DNA from: Pseudomonas pseudonitroreducens
GTDB lineage: Bacteria > Pseudomonadota > Gammaproteobacteria > Pseudomonadales > Pseudomonadaceae
Length of the DNA stretch: 64,000 bases
NCBI RefSeq assembly: GCF_021603645.1
Contig: NZ_BQHJ01000006.1
Coordinates: 310,001-374,000, forward strand
Reading direction: 5' to 3'
Every line of letters begins with the position of its first letter. Position 1 is the stretch's first letter. This document shows positions 57,559 through 64,000 of this stretch, one piece after another. A program made the position numbers and the translations under genes. Under the pieces are notes generated by a model, which saw only the letters and a program-made list of their open reading frames with translations, did not search any database and had not been told where the DNA came from.

Positions 57559-58203
57559 TCAGTGCTTGGCCTGGATGTACATCATGCCCTGGTCTTCGCG
57601 CCAGCCGACGCGGTTGAGGTAGCTCATGCCCAGGAGAATTTCGGTGGGGAAGTCGCCTTCGAGCACAATGGCCTCGACCCCGAGCACCTCGACGCCGCCC
57701 AGCTTTACGCTGTTGAGCGTCACCCGCCAGCCCTTGGCGGTGCCGCTGGCGGTGGAGGCCATCATCGGCGTGCCACTGGCGCGGTAGTCGATGCCCAGGC
57801 GCCGCGCCTGGCCCTCGTTCATGGCCACCGTGGTAGCGCCGGTGTCCACCAGGAACTGCGCGTTCTGGTTGTTGATGGTGCCAGCGACCCAGTAGTGACC
57901 GCCGGTGCCGCGGGCAATGCCCAGCTCGGCACGGGCCGACGGCGCTGCGTAACCGGCTCCGCTGTATTCGCGGGACAGCTCGTAGGTCTGCTCGACGCCA
58001 CCGACGCGCAGCACTGCCTTGTGGCTGTCGGCACTGACCACCTGAACGCCTTCCGGCCCGGTCTGTCCGACCTTCACCAGCTTGCGCTGGCCGTCGATGT
58101 TGAGCACGGCTGCACCGGGGAACAAGCCCACCACCTGAACCTGGGGCGCCGCCAGGGCGGCGAAGGAGCAGACAGACAGGCAGATCAGGGCGTGCAGACG
58201 CAT
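57559..58203 (-). CDS. Retropepsin-like aspartic protease, TIGR02281 type
   Basis: This 214-residue protein has a signal peptide (MRLHALICLSVCSFAALA). The clan AA aspartic protease domain has the active-site FLVDTGATTVAMNEGQARRL and flap-like SGTPMMASTASGTAKG; ILLGMSYLNRVGW closes the fold. The enzyme would act as a dimer in the periplasm. Its natural substrates are unknown. It lies 5 nt after the solute-binding gene. Confidence 0.85.
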   Translation of the reverse strand: MRLHALICLSVCSFAALAAPQVQVVGLFPGAAVLNIDGQRKLVKVGQTGPEGVQVVSADSHKAVLRVGGVEQTYELSREYSGAGYAAPSARAELGIARGTGGHYWVAGTINNQNAQFLVDTGATTVAMNEGQARRLGIDYRASGTPMMASTASGTAKGWRVTLNSVKLGGVEVLGVEAIVLEGDFPTEILLGMSYLNRVGWREDQGMMYIQAKH

Positions 58204-58208
58204 GACGA

Positions 58209-58994
58209 TCACTCCTTGGGCGGCAGCAGGGGTTTCAGCGGGGCGTAGGGCCAGTGCCAGCGAGCGAAGATACGCTCCAGTTCGCCGCTGCGGTAAAGCG
58301 TCTGCATGCGTGCATCGTAGAGTTTCGCCAGTGCCCGCCCGCGGTCGTTGTTGGCGAAGCCAAGATACAGCGGAATCGAACCGACATCGGTGATCTGGTA
58401 GACGCTGGCGTCGACGCCCTTGGCCTCGATCATCTCTTCCAGTTCGGGCCGTGCGTCGATGAAGTAGTCGATACGGTGGCCGTCGAGCATCGGCAGTGCC
58501 GAGCTGCGGCGCTGCAGTTCGTTACGCTGCTGGAGGTGGTCCAGGTAGCGGTCGAAGGCATAGCCGCGCATCCATGCCAGGCGGTAGCGGTCCAGTGTGA
58601 CCAGGCTCGGCCTGGGCGAGGTCTTCAGGCCCAGGGCGCCGATCGGGTCGACGTCATAGGGCCAGCGCGGATAGATGATGTGATCGATTTCATTGCGGTA
58701 GGCGCCGACCCAGGCATCCGCCTCGCCGCGCTGCACCAGCCCGACCGAACGCACATAGGGCTCGCTGCGCAGGCTCAGGCGCACGCCTTCGGGGTCATAG
58801 ACGGCTCTTAGCAGGTCCCAGGCCAGGCCCCGGCCGTCGGCCTGGGTGTAGTTGACCCAGACTTCGCTGACCACATGGATTTCCCCGGGCAGGGCGGCCT
58901 GCGCTTCGGCGGACTGGTCGGCGGCCGGCGCCGCCGACAGCGAAGTCACCGGCAGCCAGCACAGGCAGAGGAGCAGGCACAGCAGTCGGCGCAT
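58209..58994 (-). CDS. Periplasmic amino-acid-type solute-binding protein
   Basis: This 261-residue protein has a signal peptide (MRRLLCLLLCLCWLPVTSLS) and an SBP_bac_3-like fold: YTQADGRGLAWDLLRAVYDP, RGEADAWVGAYRNEID and IPLYLGFANNDRGRALAKLY. No permease is nearby. Some such domains act as sensors or periplasmic enzymes. It is followed closely by the retropepsin gene and lies 9 nt after pgpA, so it may share the riboflavin-operon transcript. Ligand unknown. Confidence 0.8.
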   Translation of the reverse strand: MRRLLCLLLCLCWLPVTSLSAAPAADQSAEAQAALPGEIHVVSEVWVNYTQADGRGLAWDLLRAVYDPEGVRLSLRSEPYVRSVGLVQRGEADAWVGAYRNEIDHIIYPRWPYDVDPIGALGLKTSPRPSLVTLDRYRLAWMRGYAFDRYLDHLQQRNELQRRSSALPMLDGHRIDYFIDARPELEEMIEAKGVDASVYQITDVGSIPLYLGFANNDRGRALAKLYDARMQTLYRSGELERIFARWHWPYAPLKPLLPPKE

Positions 58995-59003
58995 CGATCT
59001 TCC

Positions 59004-59525
59004 TCAGATCAGCCAGTGGGCCCAACCCCATGTCAGGCCTTGCATCACCAGCCAGGCAAAGACCCCGGCCAGTACGTCATCGAGCATGATGCCCACGCCG
59101 CCGTGGACGTTGCGGTCGATCCAGCTGATCGGCCAGGGCTTGGAAATGTCGACGATGCGGAACACCACGAAACCCACCAGCAGCCACCACCAGCCTTCAG
59201 GCACCAGCCAGAGGGTGATCCACATGCCGACCATCTCGTCCCAGACAATCCCTTCGTGGTCATGCACACGCAGGTCGTCGGCGACCTTGCCGCACAGCCA
59301 GAAGCCGAACAGCATGGTGACGCCCAGCATCAGCCAGTAACCCCAGTCCGGCAGCATCTGCCAGAGTGGTATGAAGGGTAGCGCAACCAGCGAACCCCAG
59401 GTGCCCGGCGCTTTCGGCAGGGTCCCCGAGCCGAAGCCGAAGGCCAGGAAGTGCCAGGGATTGCTCCACACCGAATGGGGGACGGGCTGGGCCGGGGCCT
59501 GGTTGGGGTGTTCTGTCACGGTCAC
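59004..59525 (-). CDS. pgpA: Phosphatidylglycerophosphatase A
   Basis: This 173-residue membrane enzyme removes phosphate from phosphatidylglycerophosphate. It has GFGSGTLPKAPGTWGSLVAL, the acidic HDHEGIVWDEMVGMW and VGIMLDDVLAGVFAWLV. Start is a GTG that overlaps the thiL stop (GTGA). pgpA-thiL-nusB-ribH is a usual order in gammaproteobacteria. Length is normal. Confidence 0.95.
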   Translation of the reverse strand: MTVTEHPNQAPAQPVPHSVWSNPWHFLAFGFGSGTLPKAPGTWGSLVALPFIPLWQMLPDWGYWLMLGVTMLFGFWLCGKVADDLRVHDHEGIVWDEMVGMWITLWLVPEGWWWLLVGFVVFRIVDISKPWPISWIDRNVHGGVGIMLDDVLAGVFAWLVMQGLTWGWAHWLI

Positions 59526-60481
59526 TCCATGAAATGCAGGTAGCCGCCCTGACGCGGCGTGATATCGGCACCACTGCCATCGAGCACGCGTACGCCCGAA
59601 CCGGCTTCCACCCTACCGACCACACGCAGGGCCGGCCAGTTCGCCATAAGTGCCGGCAGGTGCTCGGCAGGCAGGGTGAAGGCGAGCACGTAGTCGTCAC
59701 CGGCGCCCAGCTTCAGCTGCAGTGCGCGCTCGGCGCCCAGGAGGGCGTCCAGCGCCGGGCTCTGCGGCAGCCTGTCGGCCTCGACGATGAGCGCCACGCC
59801 AGAGGCGCGGGCGATGTGCCCGCAGTCGGCGAGCAGCCCGTCGGAAATATCCAGTGCGGCGCTGGCCTTGCCGCGCAGCGCCTGGCCGAAGTCCAGTTGC
59901 GGTTGCGGTGACCAGTAGCGCGCCAGCAGTGGCTCGGCAATCGACGGCTCGGCGGTCATCTCGCCCAGCACCAGCGGCAATGCGCCGCCCGCCTCGCCCA
60001 ACGGACCACCGACACAGAGCAGGTCGCCCGGCCGCGCTCCGGCGCGAGTCAGCGCCTGTCCGGCGGGCACGCCGCCGAACACGGTGACGGTCATCGCCAG
60101 CGGGCCGCGGGTGGTATCGCCGCCGATCAGCGCCAAACCACACTCCTGCGCTTTCTGGTTCAGCCCACGGGCAAAACCTTCCAGCCAGGCCGGGTCGGCC
60201 TCGGGCAGGGTCAGGGCAAGGGTGAAGCCGATGGGCGCTGCGCCCATGGCCGCCAGATCGCTGGCGGACACCGCCAGGGCTCGTTGGCCGAGCAGGAAGG
60301 GATCGCAGACGGCGGGGAAATGCACGCCGACAACCAGGGTATCGGTGGAGATCGCCAGCTGTTCGCCGGCTTTGGGGGCGAGGAGCGCGCAGTCGTCGCC
60401 GATCCCCAATGCCACTGCCTCGCCGCCGGCCGCACAGGCGGCCGAGGCGAAGTAGCGACGGATCAGCTCGAACTCACCCAT
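59522..60481 (-). CDS. thiL: Thiamine-monophosphate kinase
   Basis: This 319-residue PurM-fold kinase converts thiamine monophosphate to the pyrophosphate. It has ALGIGDDCALLAPKAG, LAISTDTLVVGVHFP, ALIGGDTTRGPLAMTVTV and KASAALDISDGLLADCGHIAR. It completes the pathway served by thiD and thiE in this window. It is 3 nt after nusB and overlaps pgpA. Confidence 0.96.
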   Translation of the reverse strand: MGEFELIRRYFASAACAAGGEAVALGIGDDCALLAPKAGEQLAISTDTLVVGVHFPAVCDPFLLGQRALAVSASDLAAMGAAPIGFTLALTLPEADPAWLEGFARGLNQKAQECGLALIGGDTTRGPLAMTVTVFGGVPAGQALTRAGARPGDLLCVGGPLGEAGGALPLVLGEMTAEPSIAEPLLARYWSPQPQLDFGQALRGKASAALDISDGLLADCGHIARASGVALIVEADRLPQSPALDALLGAERALQLKLGAGDDYVLAFTLPAEHLPALMANWPALRVVGRVEAGSGVRVLDGSGADITPRQGGYLHFME

Positions 60482-60484
60482 GCC

Positions 60485-60964
60485 TCAGCGCTTGGCGCCA
60501 CGCAGTTCGGCGGCGCGCAGGCGCGAAGCGAGCTTGTCCAGCACGCCGTTGACGAACTTGTGTCCGTCGGTGGCGCCGAAGGTCTTGGCCAGCTCGATGC
60601 CTTCGTTGATGACGACCTTGTACGGCACGTCCAGGCGGTTGCGCAGCTCGTAGGTGGCCAGGCGCAGGATGGCCAGCTCCACCGGGTCGACCTCTTCCAG
60701 GGCGCGATCCAGGCAGGGAATGAATTCCTGGTCCAGATCGGTCTTCAGGCGCGGTACGCCGTGCAGAATCTCGTGGAAGTAGGCGCCGTCGACATCGCTG
60801 AAGTCGTTGTCGGTACGGAAGGTCGCCTCGATCTCGTTGAGCGGCTGGCCAGCCATCTGCCACGAATACAGGGCCTGCACCGCAAGGCTGCGGGCCTTGC
60901 GACGCATGGCGATCTTGTTCGGCTTGGCGGGCTTGGCCGGGGTGTTGCCGTCCTGGGTGCTCAC
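60485..60964 (-). CDS. nusB: Transcription antitermination factor NusB
   Basis: This 159-residue all-helical protein binds boxA RNA with NusE for rRNA antitermination. It has [43 protein letters not shown] and [31 protein letters not shown]. The start is a GTG (VSTQDGNTP) overlapping the ribH stop as GTGA; longer in-frame sequence runs inside ribH. The N-terminus is Pro/Lys-rich. Confidence 0.95.
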   Translation of the reverse strand: MSTQDGNTPAKPAKPNKIAMRRKARSLAVQALYSWQMAGQPLNEIEATFRTDNDFSDVDGAYFHEILHGVPRLKTDLDQEFIPCLDRALEEVDPVELAILRLATYELRNRLDVPYKVVINEGIELAKTFGATDGHKFVNGVLDKLASRLRAAELRGAKR

Positions 60965-61437
60965 TTGGCCTCCAGCTGCGACAGCAGGCTCACCATTTCC
61001 AGGGCGGACAGGGCAGCCTCGGCGCCTTTGTTGCCGGCCTTGGTGCCGGAGCGCTCGATGGCTTGTTCGATGGAGTCGACGGTCAGCACGCCGAAGGCAA
61101 CCGGTACGCCGAACTGCAGGGAAACCTGCGCCAGGCCCTTGGTGCACTCACCCGCCACGTATTCGAAGTGCGGGGTGCCGCCGCGGATCACCGCACCGAG
61201 GGCGATAATGGCGTCGAACTCGCCGCGCTGGGCGACTTTCTGCGCCACCAGCGGGATTTCGAAGGCGCCCGGGGCACGGATCACGGTGATGTCGCTCTGG
61301 GCGATGCCGTGGCGCACCAGCGCGTCGATGGCGCCTTCCACCAGGCTTTCCACCACGAAGCTGTTGAAGCGGCCAACCACCAGGGCGAAGCGGCCTTTGG
61401 GGGCGATGAAGGTACCTTCGATGGTCTTCAGGGTCAT
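60961..61437 (-). CDS. ribH: 6,7-dimethyl-8-ribityllumazine synthase
   Basis: This 158-residue enzyme makes the lumazine precursor of riboflavin from the RibA and RibB branch products. It has [55 protein letters not shown] and [20 protein letters not shown]. The ATG at MTLKTIEG gives the usual length; MPM two codons earlier is possible. It sits between nusB and ribBA. Confidence 0.97.
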   Translation of the reverse strand: MTLKTIEGTFIAPKGRFALVVGRFNSFVVESLVEGAIDALVRHGIAQSDITVIRAPGAFEIPLVAQKVAQRGEFDAIIALGAVIRGGTPHFEYVAGECTKGLAQVSLQFGVPVAFGVLTVDSIEQAIERSGTKAGNKGAEAALSALEMVSLLSQLEAK

Positions 61438-61534
61438 GGGCAAGTCTCACTGTTAAAGAGCCGGAGCGTCAGCGTGACGCTCCGCAAATAGGGTAGAAGA
61501 ACGGCACCGCCGTGCCAGGGCACGGCGGCGAGGT

Positions 61535-62632
61535 TCATTCAGCGGGCAGGTATTCTACAACTTCCAGGTCGAAACCGGATATCGCGTTGAAGCGCATCGG
61601 TGCCGACATCAGGCGCATCTTGCGTACACCCAGGTCGCGCAGGATCTGCGAACCGGCACCCACGGTGCTGTAGGTGGTGGTCGGTTTTTGCGCCGGCGCC
61701 GGGGTATTGGTGATCTCGCGGACGTGCGCCAGCAGGTCATCGCCGCCGACCTGGTGGCCCAGCAGCAGGACCACGCCGGTGCCCGCCTCGGCCACCTTGG
61801 CCATGGCCGCGCGCAGGCTCCAGCGGCCCGCCTGGTTGACCATCAGCAGGTCGCGCAGCGGGTCGGGATTGTGCACACGCACCAGGGTCGGCTCTTCGGC
61901 GCAGATGTTGCCCAGGGTCAGCGCCAGGTGTACGTCGCCTTCCACGGAGTCGCGGTAGGTGATCAGCTTGAACTGGCCCAGCTCGGTATCCAGCGGCTGC
62001 TCGGCGAGGCGCTCGACGGTGCGTTCGTGGATCAGGCGGTAGTGGATCAGGTCGGCGATGGTGCCGATCTTGATGTCGTGCTGCTTGGCGAACTCTTCCA
62101 GTTCCGGGCGACGGGCCATGGTGCCGTCGTCGTTCATGATCTCGCAGATCACCCCGGACGGTTCGAAGCCGGCCATGCGCGCCAGGTCGCAGGCAGCCTC
62201 GGTGTGGCCGGCGCGAGCCAGCACGCCGCCGGGCTGGGACATCAGCGGGAAGATGTGGCCGGGGCTGACGATGTCGGCAGCGACGGCGTTCTTCGCCGCG
62301 GCGGCCTGCACGGTGCGCGCGCGGTCAGCGGCGGAGATACCGGTGGTGACGCCTTCGGCAGCCTCGATGGAGACGGTGAACTTGGTGCCGAAGCCGGAGC
62401 CGTTGCGCTGCACCATCAGCGGGATGCCCAGACGCTCGCAGCGCTCGCGGGTCATCGGCATGCAGATCAGGCCGCGGGCAAAGCGCGCCATGAAGTTGAT
62501 GTCTTCGGTGCGGACACACTCGGAGGCGATGATCAGGTCGCCTTCGTTCTCGCGGTCCTCGTCATCCATGAGGATGACCATCTTGCCCTGACGCATGTCG
62601 TCGAGCAGTTCTTCAATGCTGTTGAGTGCCAT
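61535..62632 (-). CDS. ribBA: RibBA: DHBP synthase with degenerate GTP cyclohydrolase II domain
   Basis: This 365-residue protein has an N-terminal 3,4-dihydroxy-2-butanone-4-phosphate synthase domain (1-200) with MDDEDRENEGDLIIASE, CMPMTRERCERLGIP and SPGHIFPLMSQPGGV. The C-terminal GTP cyclohydrolase-like half has lost the zinc Cys trio; the matching stretch reads VHNPDPLRDLLMVNQAGRWS. It also lacks the LRQEGRG region. The protein is therefore probably active only as RibB, with RibA encoded separately at 56.8 kb. It lies between ribE and ribH in the riboflavin operon. Confidence 0.93.
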   Translation of the reverse strand: MALNSIEELLDDMRQGKMVILMDDEDRENEGDLIIASECVRTEDINFMARFARGLICMPMTRERCERLGIPLMVQRNGSGFGTKFTVSIEAAEGVTTGISAADRARTVQAAAAKNAVAADIVSPGHIFPLMSQPGGVLARAGHTEAACDLARMAGFEPSGVICEIMNDDGTMARRPELEEFAKQHDIKIGTIADLIHYRLIHERTVERLAEQPLDTELGQFKLITYRDSVEGDVHLALTLGNICAEEPTLVRVHNPDPLRDLLMVNQAGRWSLRAAMAKVAEAGTGVVLLLGHQVGGDDLLAHVREITNTPAPAQKPTTTYSTVGAGSQILRDLGVRKMRLMSAPMRFNAISGFDLEVVEYLPAE

Positions 62633-62648
62633 ACGGGGACGAGCCTTT

Positions 62649-63317
62649 TCAGTGTTTCAGGAAGCCGTTGTCGGCCAGGAATGCTTCGGTGATACCGCCG
62701 GCGCCAGCGCTGGGTTCAGCCGCCTTGTCGCCGAGCAGCAGACGCTCCAGGTAGCGCGCCAGCAGGTCGACTTCGAGGTTGACCAGGCGGCCGCCACGGT
62801 AGTCGGCCATGATCGTCTCCTGCACGGTGTGCGGGACGATGGTCAGCTCGAACTCGGCGCCGTTGACCGCGTTCACCGTCAGGCTGGTGCCGTCCACGGT
62901 GATCGAGCCCTTGAGCGCGATGTACTTGGCCAGCTCGCGCGGTGCGCGCACGGTGAACTGGATGGCGCGGGCGTTTTCCTCGCGCTTGACGATCTCGCCG
63001 ACGCCGTCGACGTGGCCGCTGACCAGGTGACCGCCCAGGCGGGTGGTCGGGGTCAGGGCTTTCTCCAGGTTCACCCGGCTGCCGATCTTGAGTTGCGCGA
63101 AGGCGGTGCGCGCGAGGGTCTCGCGGCTGACGTCGGCCCAGAAGCCGTCGCCGGGCAACTCGACCGCAGTCAGGCAGATGCCGTTGACCGCGATGCTGTC
63201 ACCGAGCTTGACGTCGGCAAGGTCGAGCTTGCCGGTCTTCACGTACAGGCGCACGTCACCGCCCTTCGGGGTGATGGATGCAATGGTGCCGATGGATTCG
63301 ATTATGCCGGTGAACAT
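62649..63317 (-). CDS. ribE: Riboflavin synthase, alpha subunit
   Basis: This 222-residue enzyme dismutates two lumazines to riboflavin. It has two similar barrels: MFTGIIESIGTIASI, GDSIAVNGICLTAVELPG, LGGHLVSGHVDGVGEIV and the second-copy SITVDGTSLTVNAVNG. The C-terminus has a longer tail than usual. The ATG at 63317 follows GGGAGGCCTC; longer in-frame sequence would run through the riboswitch. It is 16 nt upstream of ribBA and controlled by the FMN riboswitch region. Confidence 0.95.
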   Translation of the reverse strand: MFTGIIESIGTIASITPKGGDVRLYVKTGKLDLADVKLGDSIAVNGICLTAVELPGDGFWADVSRETLARTAFAQLKIGSRVNLEKALTPTTRLGGHLVSGHVDGVGEIVKREENARAIQFTVRAPRELAKYIALKGSITVDGTSLTVNAVNGAEFELTIVPHTVQETIMADYRGGRLVNLEVDLLARYLERLLLGDKAAEPSAGAGGITEAFLADNGFLKH

Positions 63318-63385
63318 GAGGCCTCCCGAACGGCAAAGGCCGCTGGCCGGCCAGGCCGCGTAGCCAACTGGGAAAGATGATGCAT
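63302..63385 (-). CDS. Possible 27-residue leader ORF overlapping ribE
   Basis: ATG follows AGGAGT by 7 nt and encodes MHHLSQLATRPGRPAAFAVR then EASCSPA before TAA. The stop lies inside the first codons of ribE in another frame. Such overlap could couple ribE translation to the leader. It has no recognised family. Whether it is translated is unknown. Confidence 0.4.
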   Translation of the reverse strand: MHHLSQLATRPGRPAAFAVREASCSPA

Positions 63386-63392
63386 GTGGCGA

Positions 63393-63417
63393 ACTCCTGT
63401 TTTGATTAAAAAACAGG
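63393..63417 (-). promoter_or_regulatory. Hairpin overlapping a Shine-Dalgarno, candidate riboswitch platform
   Basis: On the minus strand CCTGTTTT-TTAATC-AAAACAGG forms an 8-bp stem whose 3' arm includes the AGG of AGGAGT. Formation would hide the leader-ORF ribosome-binding site. It lies 58 nt after the FMN aptamer. Confidence 0.5.
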
Positions 63418-63474
63418 GCGTCTCGATCGAAGGGACTTCTCGGGCGCGCGCAGGCACGCCCCGATGGCTCATCC

Positions 63475-63631
63475 CGTTCTCTCTTCATCCGGACTATGAC
63501 CGTCGGCCCCGGAATCACACCGGGTCTGCTGACCCTGGCCATCCGGCGAACCGGTCTGGACAGGCGCTCGCGGGCTAGACGCATTGCGCGTCATTACCGC
63601 CGGTGGGGACTTTCACCCCGCCCTGAGAACG
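63475..63631 (-). ncRNA. FMN riboswitch (RFN element)
   Basis: On the minus strand the conserved core reads TTCTCAGGGCGGGGTGAAAG, then CCCCACCGGCGGT, then AGCCCGCGAGCG, GGTCAGCAGACCCGGTGTGA, and GGCCGACGGTCATAGTCCGG followed by ATGAAGAGA. Basal stem P1 is CGTTCTC with GAGAACG. This aptamer binds FMN and lowers expression of riboflavin genes. It lies between ribD and ribE, so it would control ribE and downstream genes. The expression platform is probably translational, as no terminator follows it closely. Confidence 0.95.
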
Positions 63632-63667
63632 TCAATCGCGGTCGTTACAGCGTCGACCGCGTGTGGC

Positions 63668-63696
63668 GTTTTACCACAGGCCGGCGCAAGTCGGAA
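63668..63696 (-). promoter_or_regulatory. Candidate promoter before the FMN riboswitch
   Basis: On the minus strand TTCCGA and TAAAAC are 17 nt apart, about 37 nt upstream of the aptamer. The -35 box is weak. It would let the ribE operon be transcribed independently of ribD. Confidence 0.4.
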
Positions 63697-63756
63697 GCTT
63701 CCTATTGATTGCCGCGCACCCGCCGGCGAGCCAACGAGGGTGGCGCCGGCGCGCCA

Positions 63757-64000
63757 TCACAGTGGTCTGGCAGTGACCAGCCAGTCGTCACCCACGGCGC
63801 GAATATCGACGATCTTCAGCTCGCGGGATTCGCTCATGCGCTCCAGCGGCAGCTCCAGCAGCGGTCTCGCGGAGGAGCCGAGCAGCTTGGGCGCCATGAA
63901 GATGTTGTACTCGTCCACCAGGCCGAGACGGGCAAAGGCGCCGGCCAGGCGCGGGCCGGCCTCCACCAGCACGTCGTTGACACCACGACGACCGAGTTCG
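63757..64000 (-). CDS. ribD: RibD, C-terminal part of the reductase domain (partial)
   Basis: Only the last 80 codons are in the window; the reading frame is open to the right edge. NDVLVEAGPRLAGAFARLGL, YNIFMAPKLLGSSARPLLEL and ELKIVDIRAVGDDWLVT match the C-terminal end of bifunctional RibD. RibD deaminates and reduces the pyrimidine intermediate of riboflavin synthesis. It is upstream of the FMN riboswitch, so it is not under that element. Confidence 0.88.
   Translation of the reverse strand, partial: ELGRRGVNDVLVEAGPRLAGAFARLGLVDEYNIFMAPKLLGSSARPLLELPLERMSESRELKIVDIRAVGDDWLVTARPL

Overview
This window is chromosomal DNA from a Pseudomonas-type gammaproteobacterium. The GC-rich coding, the dispersed REP-like palindromes (core GTAGGAGCGAGCTTGCTCGC), and the housekeeping order thiD-ladS, miaB-phoH-ybeY-ybeX-lnt, leuS-lptE-holA, lipA-lipB-dacC-rlpA-sltB1-rodA-mrdA-rlmH-rsfS-nadD-proA and ribA ... 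pgpA-thiL-nusB-ribH-ribBA-ribE-ribD all match what I recall of the P. aeruginosa PA3974-PA4056 region. Species cannot be fixed from sequence alone; a relative of P. aeruginosa is likely. No rRNA, tRNA, prophage, insertion sequence or CRISPR array was seen.

Region 1 (1-14.4 kb) is accessory. A partial TetR gene sits beside a near-perfect palindrome. Then comes a twelve-gene minus-strand catabolic operon with overlapping or closely spaced genes. In transcription order it encodes a DUF35 OB-fold protein, a thiolase-fold enzyme without the usual nucleophilic Cys, an ADP-forming acyl-CoA synthetase, a MaoC/hydratase-2 protein, an MFS carboxylate transporter, a PaaI-like thioesterase, an acyl-CoA dehydrogenase, an isomerase-like crotonase, a second acyl-CoA dehydrogenase, an SDR, a nitronate-monooxygenase-fold flavoprotein and an OprD porin. 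A divergent IclR regulator controls the head end. The set looks like uptake, CoA activation and side-chain oxidation of an unknown carboxylic acid, possibly ending in retro-aldol cleavage. This is the best candidate here for an undescribed system.

Region 2 (14.8-34.3 kb) holds a type II branched-chain aminotransferase, the hybrid sensor kinase LadS, cofactor genes (thiD, thiE, hemL), tRNA and ribosome maturation genes (miaB, ybeY), phoH, ybeX, lnt (lipoprotein acylation), leuS, lptE (LPS export) and holA.

Region 3 (34.4-48.3 kb) begins with a YciI protein and a 50-codon arfA ribosome-rescue gene that carries a terminator-like hairpin inside its reading frame. It continues with two lytic transglycosylases, lipoate synthesis (lipA, lipB), and the cell-wall elongation cluster (dacC, rlpA, sltB1, rodA, mrdA) followed by rlmH, rsfS, nadD and proA. 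RlpA contains an A9 homopolymer immediately before its SPOR domain.

Region 4 (48.6-55.4 kb) is mixed: an RhlA-like hydrolase with a possible PilZ-like tail, an LCM-type methyltransferase, a 3-methyladenine glycosylase, a DedA-PAP2 fusion, a LysR regulator, an ABM monooxygenase and an MDR-type reductase.

Region 5 (55.6-64 kb) is riboflavin-centred: ribA with a membrane protein and a BtuF-like protein, a retropepsin, a solute-binding protein, then pgpA-thiL-nusB-ribH-ribBA-ribE. An FMN riboswitch, a possible SD-sequestering hairpin and a short leader ORF lie between ribD (partial at the window end) and ribE.
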